From: Adlercreutzia muris
GTDB lineage: Bacteria; Actinomycetota; Coriobacteriia; Coriobacteriales; Eggerthellaceae
DNA length: 64,000 nt
Assembly (NCBI RefSeq): GCF_008831045.1
Contig: NZ_WAJS01000001.1
Span: 120,876 to 184,875, forward strand
Direction of reading: 5' to 3'
Part shown: piece after piece, positions 17,075 to 26,091 of the stretch
Layout: the number at the start of each line of letters is the position of its first letter
Position numbering within the stretch: the first letter of the stretch is position 1
The notes under the pieces: model-generated
What the model saw: the letters and a program-made list of their open reading frames with translations, nothing else
What the model was told of the DNA's origin: nothing
Database searches by the model: none
Made by a program: the position numbers and the translations under genes

Positions 17075-17995
17075 ATGAACGTGGAGATCGCCCAACGCCT
17101 TGCCGAGCTGCGCCGCGAGCGCGGTTTCTCCCAAGAAGGCTTGGCCGAGCAGTTGGGGCTGTCGCGCCAGGCCGTTTCCAAATGGGAACGGGCCGAGTCG
17201 GCGCCCGATATGGGGAACCTCATTGCCTTGGCCGACTTGTACGGCGTGACGCTCGACGAGCTGTTGCGCGTGAGCCCCGAAGTTGAGGAAGACGTGCGCT
17301 ACGAGTCGCAGGAGCGCGCCGAATCGGCCGAGAGCCAGGCGGCGGAAGCGGCCGAAGCGGCCCGCGCGGCGGCCGAGCGCGCCGAGACGGCAGCCGTGGC
17401 GGCCTCGGCGGCTGCCGAGAGCGATGGCGCCCAGAAGGTGGTCGTGGAGGTGAGCGCCCCGGCGCCGGGGGTCGGAGTGAGCGCGGGCGCCCGCGGAGTT
17501 GGTGCAGCCATGGGCGCTGGCTCGATGGCCGGCGGTATGCCCGGGGTTGCCGGTGCGCCTGCTGCGCCGCCGTATCCGCAGGTCGCTTCCCCCGGCGGAC
17601 CGTCAGTGCCGGGCGGCATGCCGGGCGGGGTGATGCCCGGCTACGGCGCTCCGCAGGCTCCCGTGCCGCCAGTGGGGGCAGCACCCTTCGGGGGCTCAGC
17701 CCCAATTCCCCCGGCGGCTGCGGTACCCATTGCGCCGCCCGCGCCGCCCCAACCGAAAGACCCGCTGCGCAGCTTTCCCTACCCGCTGCTGTGCGCTGTG
17801 CTCTTCTTGCTGGCCGGTTTCTGCTTCGGATGGTGGCATCCGGGCTGGATCATCTTCCTTACTATTCCGTTCTACTACTGGATTGTGAGCACGCTGGAAT
17901 CCGACCCCGCCTATCGCGAATGGGTCGTCGAGCGTGGGCGCGCGGCGCAGGATGCGGCCCGTGAAGACGCCTCGTCTGAGGGAGGTGCCCGATGA
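17075..17995 (+). CDS. XRE-family regulator with Pro/Gly-rich linker and membrane helices
   Basis: HTH_3 at residues 2-58 (RRERGFSQEGLAEQLGLSRQ, AVSKWERAESAPDMGNLIAL), an Ala/Glu coiled-coil-like segment, a long Gly/Pro-rich spacer (about 130-235), then two hydrophobic segments (LLCAVLFLLAGFCFGWW, WIIFLTIPFYYWIV) and an Ala-rich tail. Start set at ATG 17075 because the paralogue also begins MNVEIA and AAAGGG is then 7 bases away; ATG 17072 is adjacent. Its stop overlaps the DUF4097 gene by 4 bp (ATGA at 17992), so the two are coupled. The pair probably senses or controls an envelope function. Confidence 0.82.
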   Translation: MNVEIAQRLAELRRERGFSQEGLAEQLGLSRQAVSKWERAESAPDMGNLIALADLYGVTLDELLRVSPEVEEDVRYESQERAESAESQAAEAAEAARAAAERAETAAVAASAAAESDGAQKVVVEVSAPAPGVGVSAGARGVGAAMGAGSMAGGMPGVAGAPAAPPYPQVASPGGPSVPGGMPGGVMPGYGAPQAPVPPVGAAPFGGSAPIPPAAAVPIAPPAPPQPKDPLRSFPYPLLCAVLFLLAGFCFGWWHPGWIIFLTIPFYYWIVSTLESDPAYREWVVERGRAAQDAAREDASSEGGAR

Positions 17996-18924
17996 AGCTG
18001 GCGACGAGCACGTGGGTGAAGATCGCGCTCATCGGGCTTCTGTGCCTGGGTGTGTGCGGATGGCTCGGCGGCTGCGGGCGGGGTGGGTGGTTCGCGAGCT
18101 CGCCGCTGTGGCCCGGCGGTGTGCTGGGTTGTGCTGGCATCAACGCCGTAGATGGCGCGCTGTCCGGCCTGGCCCAGCTTGGCAACTACGAAACCACTAC
18201 CGAGGGAACCCGCTTCGAGGCGGATGCCTCCGAGGTGAGCGCCATCGAGGTGAATTGGCTGGCCGGCTCGGGGCAGGTGCGGGTGGCACCCGATAGCGAG
18301 ACGGGCGGCAAGGTGATCGTGGAGGAGACGGTGCGCGGTGGCTCGTGCCCCGTGATGGTGTGCGAGGTCGAAGACGGTACCCTGTCCGTTTCCTACATGG
18401 AGGGCCATGGAGGCCTGTCCGGATGCTCGCAGAGCTGGTTCGGCCAGAAGGACCTGACGGTCACGGTGCCCGCGTCCCTTGGCGAGAAGCTGGAGCTGTT
18501 CGGCTTGGAGGCGGCTTCGGGCCGCTATACCGTGGAGAATCTCAACTGTGGTGAGCTGGAGCTGGGCGTGGCCTCGGGCGAGGTGGATATGACGGGGCTT
18601 GCGGCCAAGCGCGCGGAGCTCAGCGTGGCGAGCGGTCGGGTGCGCGTCCAGGGTGCCATCACCGAGAACATCGGCCTCGACCAGGCATCGGGCGACGTGA
18701 GCCTCTCGCTGCCCGACGCAGCGCCTGCGGAGGTGACGGGCAGCATGGCCTCGGGCTCGCTGACGTTGGAGCTGCCCGCCGACACGCAGCTGGCGGCCGA
18801 GGTCGACAAGACGAGCGGCAACTTCAACAACGAGTTTGCGAACCAGGGAAATGGCAACGGAAAGCCGTGCAGCCTCTCTTTCACCATGATCAGCGGTGCC
18901 TTCACGGTGCGTCCCGCAGCTTAG
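17992..18924 (+). CDS. DUF4097-family exported putative beta-helix protein
   Basis: 310 residues. An N-terminal hydrophobic segment (IALIGLLCLGVCGWLGGC, residues 11-28) looks like a signal peptide with a possible lipobox Cys. The rest is a DUF4097/putative adhesin-type repeat: regularly spaced VASGEVDMTGL, VASGRVRVQGA, QASGDVSLSL, MASGSLTLEL, TSGNFNNEF and SGAFTV, each a turn of a predicted right-handed beta-helix. Translational coupling to an XRE membrane regulator is a common arrangement for DUF4097 genes in Gram-positive bacteria. Molecular function is unknown; cell-envelope location is inferred. Confidence 0.8.
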   Translation: MKLATSTWVKIALIGLLCLGVCGWLGGCGRGGWFASSPLWPGGVLGCAGINAVDGALSGLAQLGNYETTTEGTRFEADASEVSAIEVNWLAGSGQVRVAPDSETGGKVIVEETVRGGSCPVMVCEVEDGTLSVSYMEGHGGLSGCSQSWFGQKDLTVTVPASLGEKLELFGLEAASGRYTVENLNCGELELGVASGEVDMTGLAAKRAELSVASGRVRVQGAITENIGLDQASGDVSLSLPDAAPAEVTGSMASGSLTLELPADTQLAAEVDKTSGNFNNEFANQGNGNGKPCSLSFTMISGAFTVRPAA

Positions 18925-18976
18925 GGGCGATGGGAACGGCAATTCGCCTCGGCGCCAGGACGTACGGGCCCGGATT

Positions 18977-19095
18977 GCGAGGAAAATGACGGTTCTCGTA
19001 GTTTCGGCGAGAGAGGTGCGGGCGTTTTCCCAGATCGCTTCTTCGACTCGCGGCGCTTTCGGCGAAAAGGCTACGAGAAACGGCATTTTCCTCGC
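18977..19095. repeat. Long inverted repeat element (25-bp arms)
   Basis: Left arm 18977-19001 starts GCGAGGAAAATG and ends TTCTCGTAG; right arm 19071-19095 is its reverse complement at 23 of 25 positions. The 69-bp centre contains TTTCGGCG and TTTTCCCAG. It lies between the DUF4097 gene and the terminator of the converging protease gene. It is not a simple terminator because the arms are far apart; a mobile miniature element or RNA structure is possible. Confidence 0.7.
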
Positions 19096-19114
19096 ATTTC
19101 AGCAAGCGCAAAAG

Positions 19115-19140
19115 GAAGTGCCCTCCGCGGAGGGCACTTC
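19115..19140 (-). terminator. Terminator of the HtrA gene
   Basis: Perfect 12-bp stem GAAGTGCCCTCC / GGAGGGCACTTC. On the minus strand it is followed by CTTTTGCGC, suiting termination of the leftward protease gene 40 bp upstream. Confidence 0.85.
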
Positions 19141-19179
19141 TGCGTTTCGGGCTTGGTTGGTGCGCGTTGGCTGTGCGGC

Positions 19180-20592
19180 TTAGCGCTGGCCGAAGAGGTC
19201 GTCCAGGTTCAGGCCGCGGCCGTCCTGGCCGTAGGGGTCGCCGTATCCGTAGCCGTTGCCGCCGTCCTGGCCGTAGCCGTAGCCGTCGCCCTGCTCGGGC
19301 ATCGACTGCTCCAGCTGCTTCTTGGCCTCGGCTGCGGCCTTCTGGCTGGCGGCGTCATCGCCGAGGGTCACCTGGATTTCCTGCTCCTGGCCGTTGCGGT
19401 TCACGGTCAGCGTCACGGTGTCGCCCGGCTTCTCGCCGCGCACGGCCAGCATAAGGTCGCTCGCGCCTTCCACCTTCTCGCCGTTGAGGGCCGTGATGAT
19501 GTCGCCCTCGGCCAGGCCCGCAGCCTCGGCGCCGGAGCCCTGGGCCACGCTGGCCACGTAGGCGCCGCTCTCGGCAGGCAGATTGTAGCTGCCGGCCATC
19601 TGGTCGTTCACCGTGGACAGGCTCACGCCGAGCTGGGCGTGGGTCGGGGTCTCGCCGGCGATGATCTGCTGGGCCAGGTTCACCGCATAGTTCGCGGGAA
19701 TGGCGAAGCCCACGCCGGAGTAGTTGCCGGAATAGGAGGTGATCAGCGTGTTGATGCCGATGAGCTTGCCGTCGGCGTCCACCATGGCGCCGCCGGAGTT
19801 GCCCGGGTTGATGGCCGCATCGGTCTGGATCATGTTCGGGTAGATGGTGACCTCGCCCGATCCGCCGGCCTGGGCCGAGGTGCTGGCGTCCATGATCTGG
19901 GAACGGCTCGTGGCCGACACGATGCCCGTGGCCACCGACTGCTCCAGGCCGAAGGGAGCGCCCAGGGTCATAACCCACTGGCCCACGGTAAGGTCGTCGG
20001 AATTGCCGATCTCCATGGGGGTGAGGCCATTGGCGTCCTTGGCCTTCAGCACGGCCACGTCGGAGGACGGGTCGGCGCCCACCAGCTCGGCGTCGTAGGT
20101 GTTGCCCTCGATAGTCACCTTGAAGGCCTGGCCGCCGTCTACCACGTGGTTGTTGGTGATGAGGTAGCCGTCCTGGGTCATCACGACGCCGGAACCGGTG
20201 CCCATGGCCTGGAGCTGGCCGCCCGCATCGGCGTAGGTTTCCACGAACACCACCGACGGCAGGCACTTGGCCGCCACGGCCTCGGCGAGGGTCTCGCCAT
20301 TCTGGGGCGTGAGGGCCGCCTGGCTCATGGGGGCGGGCTCGTTCGCGGCCTCGGCGGTGGCGGGGTTGATGACGGCGCCGTTGATGCCGAGGGCCAGCAT
20401 GCAGGCCATGGCCGCGCCGGCGAAGCCCGTGAGGAAGGTGCGGCTGCGCTTCGACTGGGCGCCGGGCACGGTCTCGGCCACCGACGCGGCCACCGAGCGG
20501 TCGATATCGAAGGCGGGGACGCTGTCCGCGATGAGCTCGGCGGGGCGAGCGTGGTTGCCGCGAGGAGAAGGATTCGTGTTGAAGTTCGTCAT
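19180..20592 (-). CDS. HtrA/DegP-like membrane-anchored serine protease with PDZ domain
   Basis: 470 residues: an N-terminal cytosolic segment, one membrane helix (TFLTGFAGAAMACMLALGIN), a trypsin-like domain with triad His in TNNHVV, Asp in DPSSDVAVLK and Ser in NPGNSGGAMV, and one C-terminal PDZ domain (GAYVASVAQGSGAEAAGLAE). A Gly/Tyr-rich tail (GDGYGYGQDGGNGYGYGDPY) ends the protein. The ATG at 20592 has AAGGAG 6 bases away; an in-frame start further upstream at 20643 has no such site. Expected role: degradation or refolding of damaged extracytoplasmic proteins. The tail is unusual and may mediate surface or self-interaction. Confidence 0.92.
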   Translation of the reverse strand: MTNFNTNPSPRGNHARPAELIADSVPAFDIDRSVAASVAETVPGAQSKRSRTFLTGFAGAAMACMLALGINGAVINPATAEAANEPAPMSQAALTPQNGETLAEAVAAKCLPSVVFVETYADAGGQLQAMGTGSGVVMTQDGYLITNNHVVDGGQAFKVTIEGNTYDAELVGADPSSDVAVLKAKDANGLTPMEIGNSDDLTVGQWVMTLGAPFGLEQSVATGIVSATSRSQIMDASTSAQAGGSGEVTIYPNMIQTDAAINPGNSGGAMVDADGKLIGINTLITSYSGNYSGVGFAIPANYAVNLAQQIIAGETPTHAQLGVSLSTVNDQMAGSYNLPAESGAYVASVAQGSGAEAAGLAEGDIITALNGEKVEGASDLMLAVRGEKPGDTVTLTVNRNGQEQEIQVTLGDDAASQKAAAEAKKQLEQSMPEQGDGYGYGQDGGNGYGYGDPYGQDGRGLNLDDLFGQR

Positions 20593-20797
20593 GATGGCTC
20601 CTTTTTGAAGGGGTCTGTCTTTTGCTGGAGCGCAGACTATCACGGCGAAACATGGAAGATCGGCTGCGGCAACCCCTCGTCATGCTCCCGACACGCAGAT
20701 ACACCAACGAGAGTAGTCCGCAGGGATGAGGGGGCCGCCCTTTCCCGGTGAGCATGGATCACTGTTCCGAAAGAGGGACGCCTGATAGAGCAAGGAG

Positions 20798-20830
20798 CCG
20801 GGACGCTCTTACCGGGCAAGAGCGTCCCGG
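20798..20830 (-). terminator. Hairpin with TTACCGGGCAA apex, downstream of LuxR gene
   Basis: Stem CCGGGACGCTCTT / AAGAGCGTCCCGG (13 bp) with loop ACCGGGC. It lies 46 bp beyond the stop of the leftward LuxR gene and probably terminates it. Its apex and GGGAC base match two hairpins at 26973-27065. Confidence 0.75.
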
Positions 20831-20876
20831 TCTGCCTGGGGGCGGCCGCGCGCGACACGGCCGCGGCGCTGGCAAT

Positions 20877-22523
20877 TCAGTACTTGTCCACGAGGTCGAT
20901 GAGCTCCTGCTTGGAATGGATGCAGGTTTTCTCGAAGATGCGGCGGGTGTGGGTGCGGATGGTGGATTCCGATACGAACAGCGCCTCGGCGATAACCTTG
21001 GCGGAGCGGCCGCGGGCCAGGTAGGGGAGCACTTCGGCTTCCCGGCGCGTCAGGCCGTAATCCTCGGCGATGAGGGCGAAGACGGCCTCGTCGGGGGCAT
21101 CGTCGGCTGGGGGCTCCTTTTCGGCGCCTGCAGCGTCGGTTGTGGCATTTGCCATGGCAGCTTCGGCATTTGCCGAGGCGATTTCGGCGCCTTCGGCTGA
21201 GAAAGTGCCATCGGTGCCGTTCTCGTTTGCGGACGGTTTGCTGCCGAGGTTCACGCAACCGTAGACGATGGCGGGGCCGGTCAGGGAGGGGGCAGGCTCC
21301 GCGTCGTCGTCATCCTCGGGAACCTCGAAGGACGGGTGCTTGGCGCTGTGCCAGAGAAACCACAAGAGCATGACCAGGAGATACACCGCCGCAATGCAGA
21401 CGCCCACGATGGCACCGCTGGCTACCTCGGGTACGAGCATGACCAAATAGCCGATGCCAATGCCGATGAGCCGCGCCAGAATGGAGAAGGCGCGCACGAG
21501 GCCGCCCACCACGAAGCCAGATACAGCGAAGTCGTAGGCTGTAGCCGCCACCATGTACCAGATGATGACATCGAAGACGCCGTAGATGGCGCTCATGATG
21601 GCATTCAGGATCACCGGATGCACGGTCCAGAAGAAGGGAACGACGGCGAAGAGCGCGATAGAGACGGGAATGAGCAGCTGGTAGGTCCAGGACAGGTTGA
21701 TGTGGCGTCGCGAAGCGATGACGAAGACGAGCAGCCCGAGGGCCGCGACCAAGTTCAGCACCAGGGGAAAGCCGTGGGCATCGGTGGCTGAATCCACGCT
21801 GAGCACAGCCGTTTCCCACATGAACCCGAACAGGCAGGAAAAGATGAGGGCAGCGATGATGAGCGGCACGAGGGAGGTGAGGGCGCTCAGATAGCGCCTC
21901 CCCTCCGCCTGGGGCTCGGGCTCGCAGGCATCATCGGCACGGCAGCGCGTAAGGCAGAGCAGCGAGATAACGGGCAGAGGCGCCATGAGCAGCACCGGTG
22001 GTACGGCGGCCAGCGATACTGCCAGGCTGATGCCCAGGAAGAGGACGGTGGTGAGGAAGAACGCCGCGGGCGCGTAGAGCACGGTGCGCGAAGGGTGCAT
22101 GCGCCCGAGCACATCGGCCCAGCTTCCCCAGAAGTAGCCGTAGCCCACCCCGGCAAGGGCTGAGCCGGCCACGAGGGCGGCCACGAGACCGCCGCCTTCG
22201 AAACTGGCGCCTGCTAAATGGATGAGGGCGATACCGGCGATGATGGCGCCGCAGAATAGCCACGGGGAGAACTTCGCCAGGTTCTCCGGTGTGCGTTCCA
22301 CGAGGGCCGAGATACTGAACAAAGTGGTCATGTTCGCGAGGAACGAGACGACCACCACCAAGGTGTTGAATTCCGGTGTGTCGGCGTTGCCGGTCAGCAA
22401 AATGGCGCTGCGGAAAGTGAGCATGCTGCACGCCCAGAAGAAGGCAAGGCCGAGATAGCGCAGCCGCAGAGAACGCGGGGATGACACATCGCCCGTGCGG
22501 GAGAACTCAATCATCGTTGCCAT
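20877..22523 (-). CDS. LuxR-type transcriptional regulator with 12-helix membrane domain
   Basis: 548 residues. The N-terminal 400 are strongly hydrophobic, with about 12 predicted helices in an MFS-like layout (FFWACSMLTFRSAILL, VVSFLANMTTLFSISAL and so on). A linker leads to a GerE/LuxR HTH at about 485-545 (LTRREAEVLPYLARGRSAKV, IAEALFVSESTIRTHTRRIF, HSKQELIDLV). Start chosen at ATG 22523, which has GAGGAGGGGAGGG upstream. This architecture is expanded in Eggerthellaceae, where such genes usually stand beside respiratory or flavin reductase operons. Here it is divergent from the TorD/molybdopterin operon at 22678, a likely target. The signal sensed is unknown. Confidence 0.88.
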   Translation of the reverse strand: MATMIEFSRTGDVSSPRSLRLRYLGLAFFWACSMLTFRSAILLTGNADTPEFNTLVVVVSFLANMTTLFSISALVERTPENLAKFSPWLFCGAIIAGIALIHLAGASFEGGGLVAALVAGSALAGVGYGYFWGSWADVLGRMHPSRTVLYAPAAFFLTTVLFLGISLAVSLAAVPPVLLMAPLPVISLLCLTRCRADDACEPEPQAEGRRYLSALTSLVPLIIAALIFSCLFGFMWETAVLSVDSATDAHGFPLVLNLVAALGLLVFVIASRRHINLSWTYQLLIPVSIALFAVVPFFWTVHPVILNAIMSAIYGVFDVIIWYMVAATAYDFAVSGFVVGGLVRAFSILARLIGIGIGYLVMLVPEVASGAIVGVCIAAVYLLVMLLWFLWHSAKHPSFEVPEDDDDAEPAPSLTGPAIVYGCVNLGSKPSANENGTDGTFSAEGAEIASANAEAAMANATTDAAGAEKEPPADDAPDEAVFALIAEDYGLTRREAEVLPYLARGRSAKVIAEALFVSESTIRTHTRRIFEKTCIHSKQELIDLVDKY

Positions 22524-22677
22524 TGGCCCTCCCCTCCTCATACCATGCTCTATCTGGGCATTTGCTGGCGTGTCATCTATTATGACCGACTTGCTTTCAG
22601 GCAAATCATCAGAAACTGATGATATAGAGCGAGGCCGACGATTCTAGCATGGGTCGCCATCGAGAGGAGGTGCGATC

Positions 22678-23307
22678 ATGCAGAAGCGGGCAAATTACGT
22701 GAGGGCCTTAGGAGCGTTGTTCGCGCTCTGGGGTGCCGATTATCCCGCAGCCTATGAAGGAGCTCAAGCGGCGGCGGTCGATGGCCTTGCCGCTCCCGCA
22801 CCCCCCTCGGCGGCAGTGCGCCGCCGTCTTGAGGACGAGGTGCTCACCTTGGGGGCCCTGGCCGCAACCCTTCCCGTGGAATCTCTCTATAAGCCGTGGG
22901 CCTCTATGTCGGGAGGTGACGGGGGCGGCCCGGCGCAGTTCGGTGCCGCGCGGAACCTGCTGCTTGGAGACAGCGCCCAGCATATGCGCGCGCTCTACGA
23001 TGGGCTGGAGTTGGAGGTTCCTCCCGCCTACGAGGCCATGCCCGACCATGTGGTCCTGCTGACCGAAGTAGCGTGCCTGTACGCAGAAGCGGGCAATGGC
23101 GAAGCGGTGCGCGCTCTGCTGGCCGACCACCTCGATTGGCTCAGCGCTTACGAGGAAGCCCTGGCAACCCGACTTGCGGCCCTCAAGGCACGTCCGTTGC
23201 CCGTGGCGCGGCATCACGATGAGCTGACGGCTGCCCTGGCCCACGGCCGCGAACTGACGGGGGCCCTGACCCGGGCGATTCACAATCTTTCCCAGAGCCT
23301 TCGGTAA
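22678..23307 (+). CDS. TorD/DmsD-family redox enzyme maturation chaperone
   Basis: 209 residues, helical. It matches the TorD-like fold: an N-terminal helix bundle, then the family's typical MPDHVVLLTEVACLYAEAG (around 120-138) and DHLDWLSAYEEAL. Such proteins bind the Tat signal peptide of a molybdoenzyme and help insert its cofactor. It is the first gene of the operon with the catalytic subunit starting 37 bp later, so that enzyme is the expected client. GAGGAGGTG precedes the ATG. Confidence 0.85.
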   Translation: MQKRANYVRALGALFALWGADYPAAYEGAQAAAVDGLAAPAPPSAAVRRRLEDEVLTLGALAATLPVESLYKPWASMSGGDGGGPAQFGAARNLLLGDSAQHMRALYDGLELEVPPAYEAMPDHVVLLTEVACLYAEAGNGEAVRALLADHLDWLSAYEEALATRLAALKARPLPVARHHDELTAALAHGRELTGALTRAIHNLSQSLR

Positions 23308-23344
23308 AACGCCGAAGGGCTTCAGAGACAAGGAGAACGCAGAC

Positions 23345-25549
23345 ATGCAAGAGAAGGAGGCTTTAATGCGCTGCAATCCCACCAGGCGGACCTTTCTGAA
23401 GGGCACCGCCGCCACCGCCGCGCTGGCTGCCGTGGGCACCTGCTCGGTGGCCGCGTGGCAGGCCGAGCGGGCTGAGGCTGCCGGGGCGAAGACCCAGGGG
23501 GCGTCGCTGTGCAACGGCTGCTCAAGCAAGTGCGGTCTGGTCGCCACTACCCTCGATGGGCGCCTGTGGACCGTGGAGGGCATGGAAGAGCATCCCTATT
23601 CCAAGGGAACGCTGTGCGGTCGCGGTCACGGTACGGCCCAGTGGGCCTATTCCGATGGTCGCCTGACCCAGCCCATGAAGCGGGCCGAAGACGGCAGCTT
23701 CGCCCCCATCAGCTGGGACGATGCCTTTGCCGAGATCGGGGCCAAGGTGCAGGAGATCCTGGCTGAGGCGGGACCTGAGGCCCTGGCCATCGTTCAGGAT
23801 CCCCGTCCCTCGGGCAAGTACTACAGCAAGCGCTTCATGAATGCGCTCGGTTCGGCCAATGTGTACACCCACGCCGCTGCCTGCAACCTGTCTAAGGAAA
23901 GTGGCATCCAGGAGGCCACGGGCGCATCGAACTATTCCGTGGATTTCCCGAACACCAAGATGGTGGTCTTCATCGGTCGCAGCTACGGCGATGGCATCCG
24001 CCCCTCGTCGGTGAAGAGCCTGGCCGGGGCTGCCGACAAGGGCGCTCGCGTGGTCATCGTGGATCCGCGCTTGAACAACACCGGCATCTTCGCCACCGAT
24101 TGGGTGCCCATCAAGCCTGGCACCGACATCGCCCTTCTGCTGGGCATTGCCAACGTGCTGGTGACGAACGATTTGTATGACCACGAGTTCATCGAGCAGT
24201 TCACCGTGGGCTTCCCGGAGTTCGCGGCCCAGGTGGCCGAGTACACGCCGGCGTGGGCCGAGGGCATTTGCGACGTGCCGGCCGACACCATTGTGGAGCT
24301 GGCCGAGGCCCTGGCTGCCGCAGCGCCCGCCTGCGCCATCGAGCCCTCCTGGCGCGCGGCCTTCGGGTGCGCCTACCAGAACTCCTTCGAGACGGCCCGC
24401 GCGGTATGCGCCGTGAATGCGCTTCTGGGCTGCTGGGGTCAGAAGGGCGGCGCGCTCATCACCTCCTCGCCCAAGGCCGGCGATGTTGATCCGGCGAGGT
24501 TCCCCGAGGTGCCCAAGCCCGCGGCCAAGCGCGTGGGCGACGCCGAGTTCCCCCTTGCGCTGTCCGGCACCGGCACCAACCTGGCCGTGCTGAACGGCTG
24601 CAACGACGGCACCGTGCAGGGCGTGTTCTTCTACAACTCCAACGCGGTACAGGGCTATGCCCAGCCGGCGAAGTGGCGCGAGGCTCTGGCCAAGGCCAAG
24701 CTGGTGGTGACTATCGACGTGCAGATGAGCGAGACGGCCCTCGCCTCCGATTACGTGCTGCCCGAGTGCACCGTGCTCGAGCGTATGGAGCTGCCCGAGT
24801 TCATTGGCGGCAAGAAGCACTATGTGGCGCTGCGCACGCCGGTGATCGATCGCGTGCACCCCGAGACCAAGTCCTGTGACGAGATCTTCGTCGGCCTGGC
24901 CGAGGCCTGCGGCGTGGGGCAGTACTTCCCCTTCACCGTGGAGGAGCTGGCCGATGCCCAGCTGGCCACGGTGGGCACCTCCCTTGATGCGGTGCGCGAG
25001 GCCGGCATCGTGGAGTTGGCCGATCCGGGCTTCGAGTTCGGCACGCCCACGTTCAAGACTCCCACGGAGAAGTTCCAGTTCACCTCGGCGAAGGTGGCCG
25101 AAGCGGGCTTGAACCCGGTTATCGGCTATGTGCCGCGGCTGGTGGAGCCGGCGGCGGGGGAGTTCTCCCTTATCGGTGGCAAGCAGGGCATCCACTCCCA
25201 CACCATGACGCTGAACCTGGAGGCCCTGAACGCCATTTCCCGCGAGTACCAGCTCGAGCGTTTATGGATGGCCGCCTCCGATGCCGCTGAGCTGGGCATT
25301 GCCGATGGCGACACGGTGGAGCTGTCCTCGAGCGAGGCTTCGGGTCGTGTGGCCGTCAAGGTGACCGAGCGCTTGAAACCCGGCGTGCTGTTCTTGCCCA
25401 CGCACTACGGCAGCACGTCGCCCTATCTCACCCGCGCCCAGGGCTTCGGCCTGAACATGATGGACTTCATCCCGCTGCATCTCGAGCCCGCCGTGGGCTC
25501 CACCATGAGCCAGGAAGTGGCGGTTACGGTTAGGAAGGTGGAAGACTGA
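23345..25549 (+). CDS. Molybdopterin oxidoreductase catalytic subunit (PsrA/PhsA-like), Tat-exported
   Basis: 734 residues. A Tat signal (PTRRTFLKG, residues 12-20) is followed by a [4Fe-4S] site C56-x2-C59-x3-C63-x27-C91, then the bis-MGD domains and a C-terminal molydopterin-dinucleotide-binding domain (IADGDTVELSSSEASGRVAV). AACNLSKESG near residue 180 places a Cys at the expected Mo-ligand site, as in polysulfide/thiosulfate/tetrathionate reductase-type enzymes rather than Ser-ligated DMSO reductase; this is an inference. A second start at ATG 23366 also has AAGGAGG upstream. With the ferredoxin and NrfD subunits it forms a membrane-bound quinone-linked respiratory reductase facing outward. 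Substrate not identifiable. Confidence 0.9.
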   Translation: MQEKEALMRCNPTRRTFLKGTAATAALAAVGTCSVAAWQAERAEAAGAKTQGASLCNGCSSKCGLVATTLDGRLWTVEGMEEHPYSKGTLCGRGHGTAQWAYSDGRLTQPMKRAEDGSFAPISWDDAFAEIGAKVQEILAEAGPEALAIVQDPRPSGKYYSKRFMNALGSANVYTHAAACNLSKESGIQEATGASNYSVDFPNTKMVVFIGRSYGDGIRPSSVKSLAGAADKGARVVIVDPRLNNTGIFATDWVPIKPGTDIALLLGIANVLVTNDLYDHEFIEQFTVGFPEFAAQVAEYTPAWAEGICDVPADTIVELAEALAAAAPACAIEPSWRAAFGCAYQNSFETARAVCAVNALLGCWGQKGGALITSSPKAGDVDPARFPEVPKPAAKRVGDAEFPLALSGTGTNLAVLNGCNDGTVQGVFFYNSNAVQGYAQPAKWREALAKAKLVVTIDVQMSETALASDYVLPECTVLERMELPEFIGGKKHYVALRTPVIDRVHPETKSCDEIFVGLAEACGVGQYFPFTVEELADAQLATVGTSLDAVREAGIVELADPGFEFGTPTFKTPTEKFQFTSAKVAEAGLNPVIGYVPRLVEPAAGEFSLIGGKQGIHSHTMTLNLEALNAISREYQLERLWMAASDAAELGIADGDTVELSSSEASGRVAVKVTERLKPGVLFLPTHYGSTSPYLTRAQGFGLNMMDFIPLHLEPAVGSTMSQEVAVTVRKVED

Positions 25550-26085
25550 TGACCCGCTATGGCATGCTCATCAATACGAAGAAGTGCGTCGGCTGCTATG
25601 CCTGCCGCATCGCCTGCCAGATGGTGAACGGCCTCGATCACGAGGAGGCGTTCATCAAGTTCGACGAGGTGGAGCAAGGCGCGTATCCCAACGTGTATGC
25701 GGAAGTGGTGCCGGTGCAGTGCATGCACTGCGAGGACGCCCCCTGCGAGGCCGTGTGCCCCACCCACGCTACCTACACCACCGATTCCGGCGTGGTGCTG
25801 GTGGACGAGGGCAAGTGCATCGGCTGCAAGTACTGCATGGCCGCCTGCCCCTACGGCGTGCGCGTGCAGATCGAAAAGACCGGCGTGATCGAGAAGTGCC
25901 GCTTCTGTTGGTACGAGGGCCAGCCGGGCAACCCGCCGCGCTGCGTGAACACCTGCGTCTCCGGTGCCCGCATCTTCGGTGACCTGGACGATCCCGAAAG
26001 CGAGATCTGCCGGGAGATCGCCCGCACGAACGCTCAGCCCCTGGCGAGCGACTTGACCGCCGCGAAAATCTACTACGTGAGGTGA
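25549..26085 (+). CDS. Four-cluster ferredoxin subunit (PsrB/NrfC/DmsB type)
   Basis: 178 residues with sixteen Cys in four groups: CVGCYACRIAC, CMHCEDAPCEAVCP, CIGCKYCMAACPYG, and CRFC plus CVNTC. Such proteins carry electrons between the membrane quinol subunit and the molybdoenzyme. No signal peptide of its own, so it is expected to be co-exported with the Tat-bearing catalytic subunit. Start overlaps the preceding stop (TGATG), indicating coupling; the NrfD gene starts 6 bp after its stop. Confidence 0.94.
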   Translation: MTRYGMLINTKKCVGCYACRIACQMVNGLDHEEAFIKFDEVEQGAYPNVYAEVVPVQCMHCEDAPCEAVCPTHATYTTDSGVVLVDEGKCIGCKYCMAACPYGVRVQIEKTGVIEKCRFCWYEGQPGNPPRCVNTCVSGARIFGDLDDPESEICREIARTNAQPLASDLTAAKIYYVR

Positions 26086-26091
26086 TGACCA

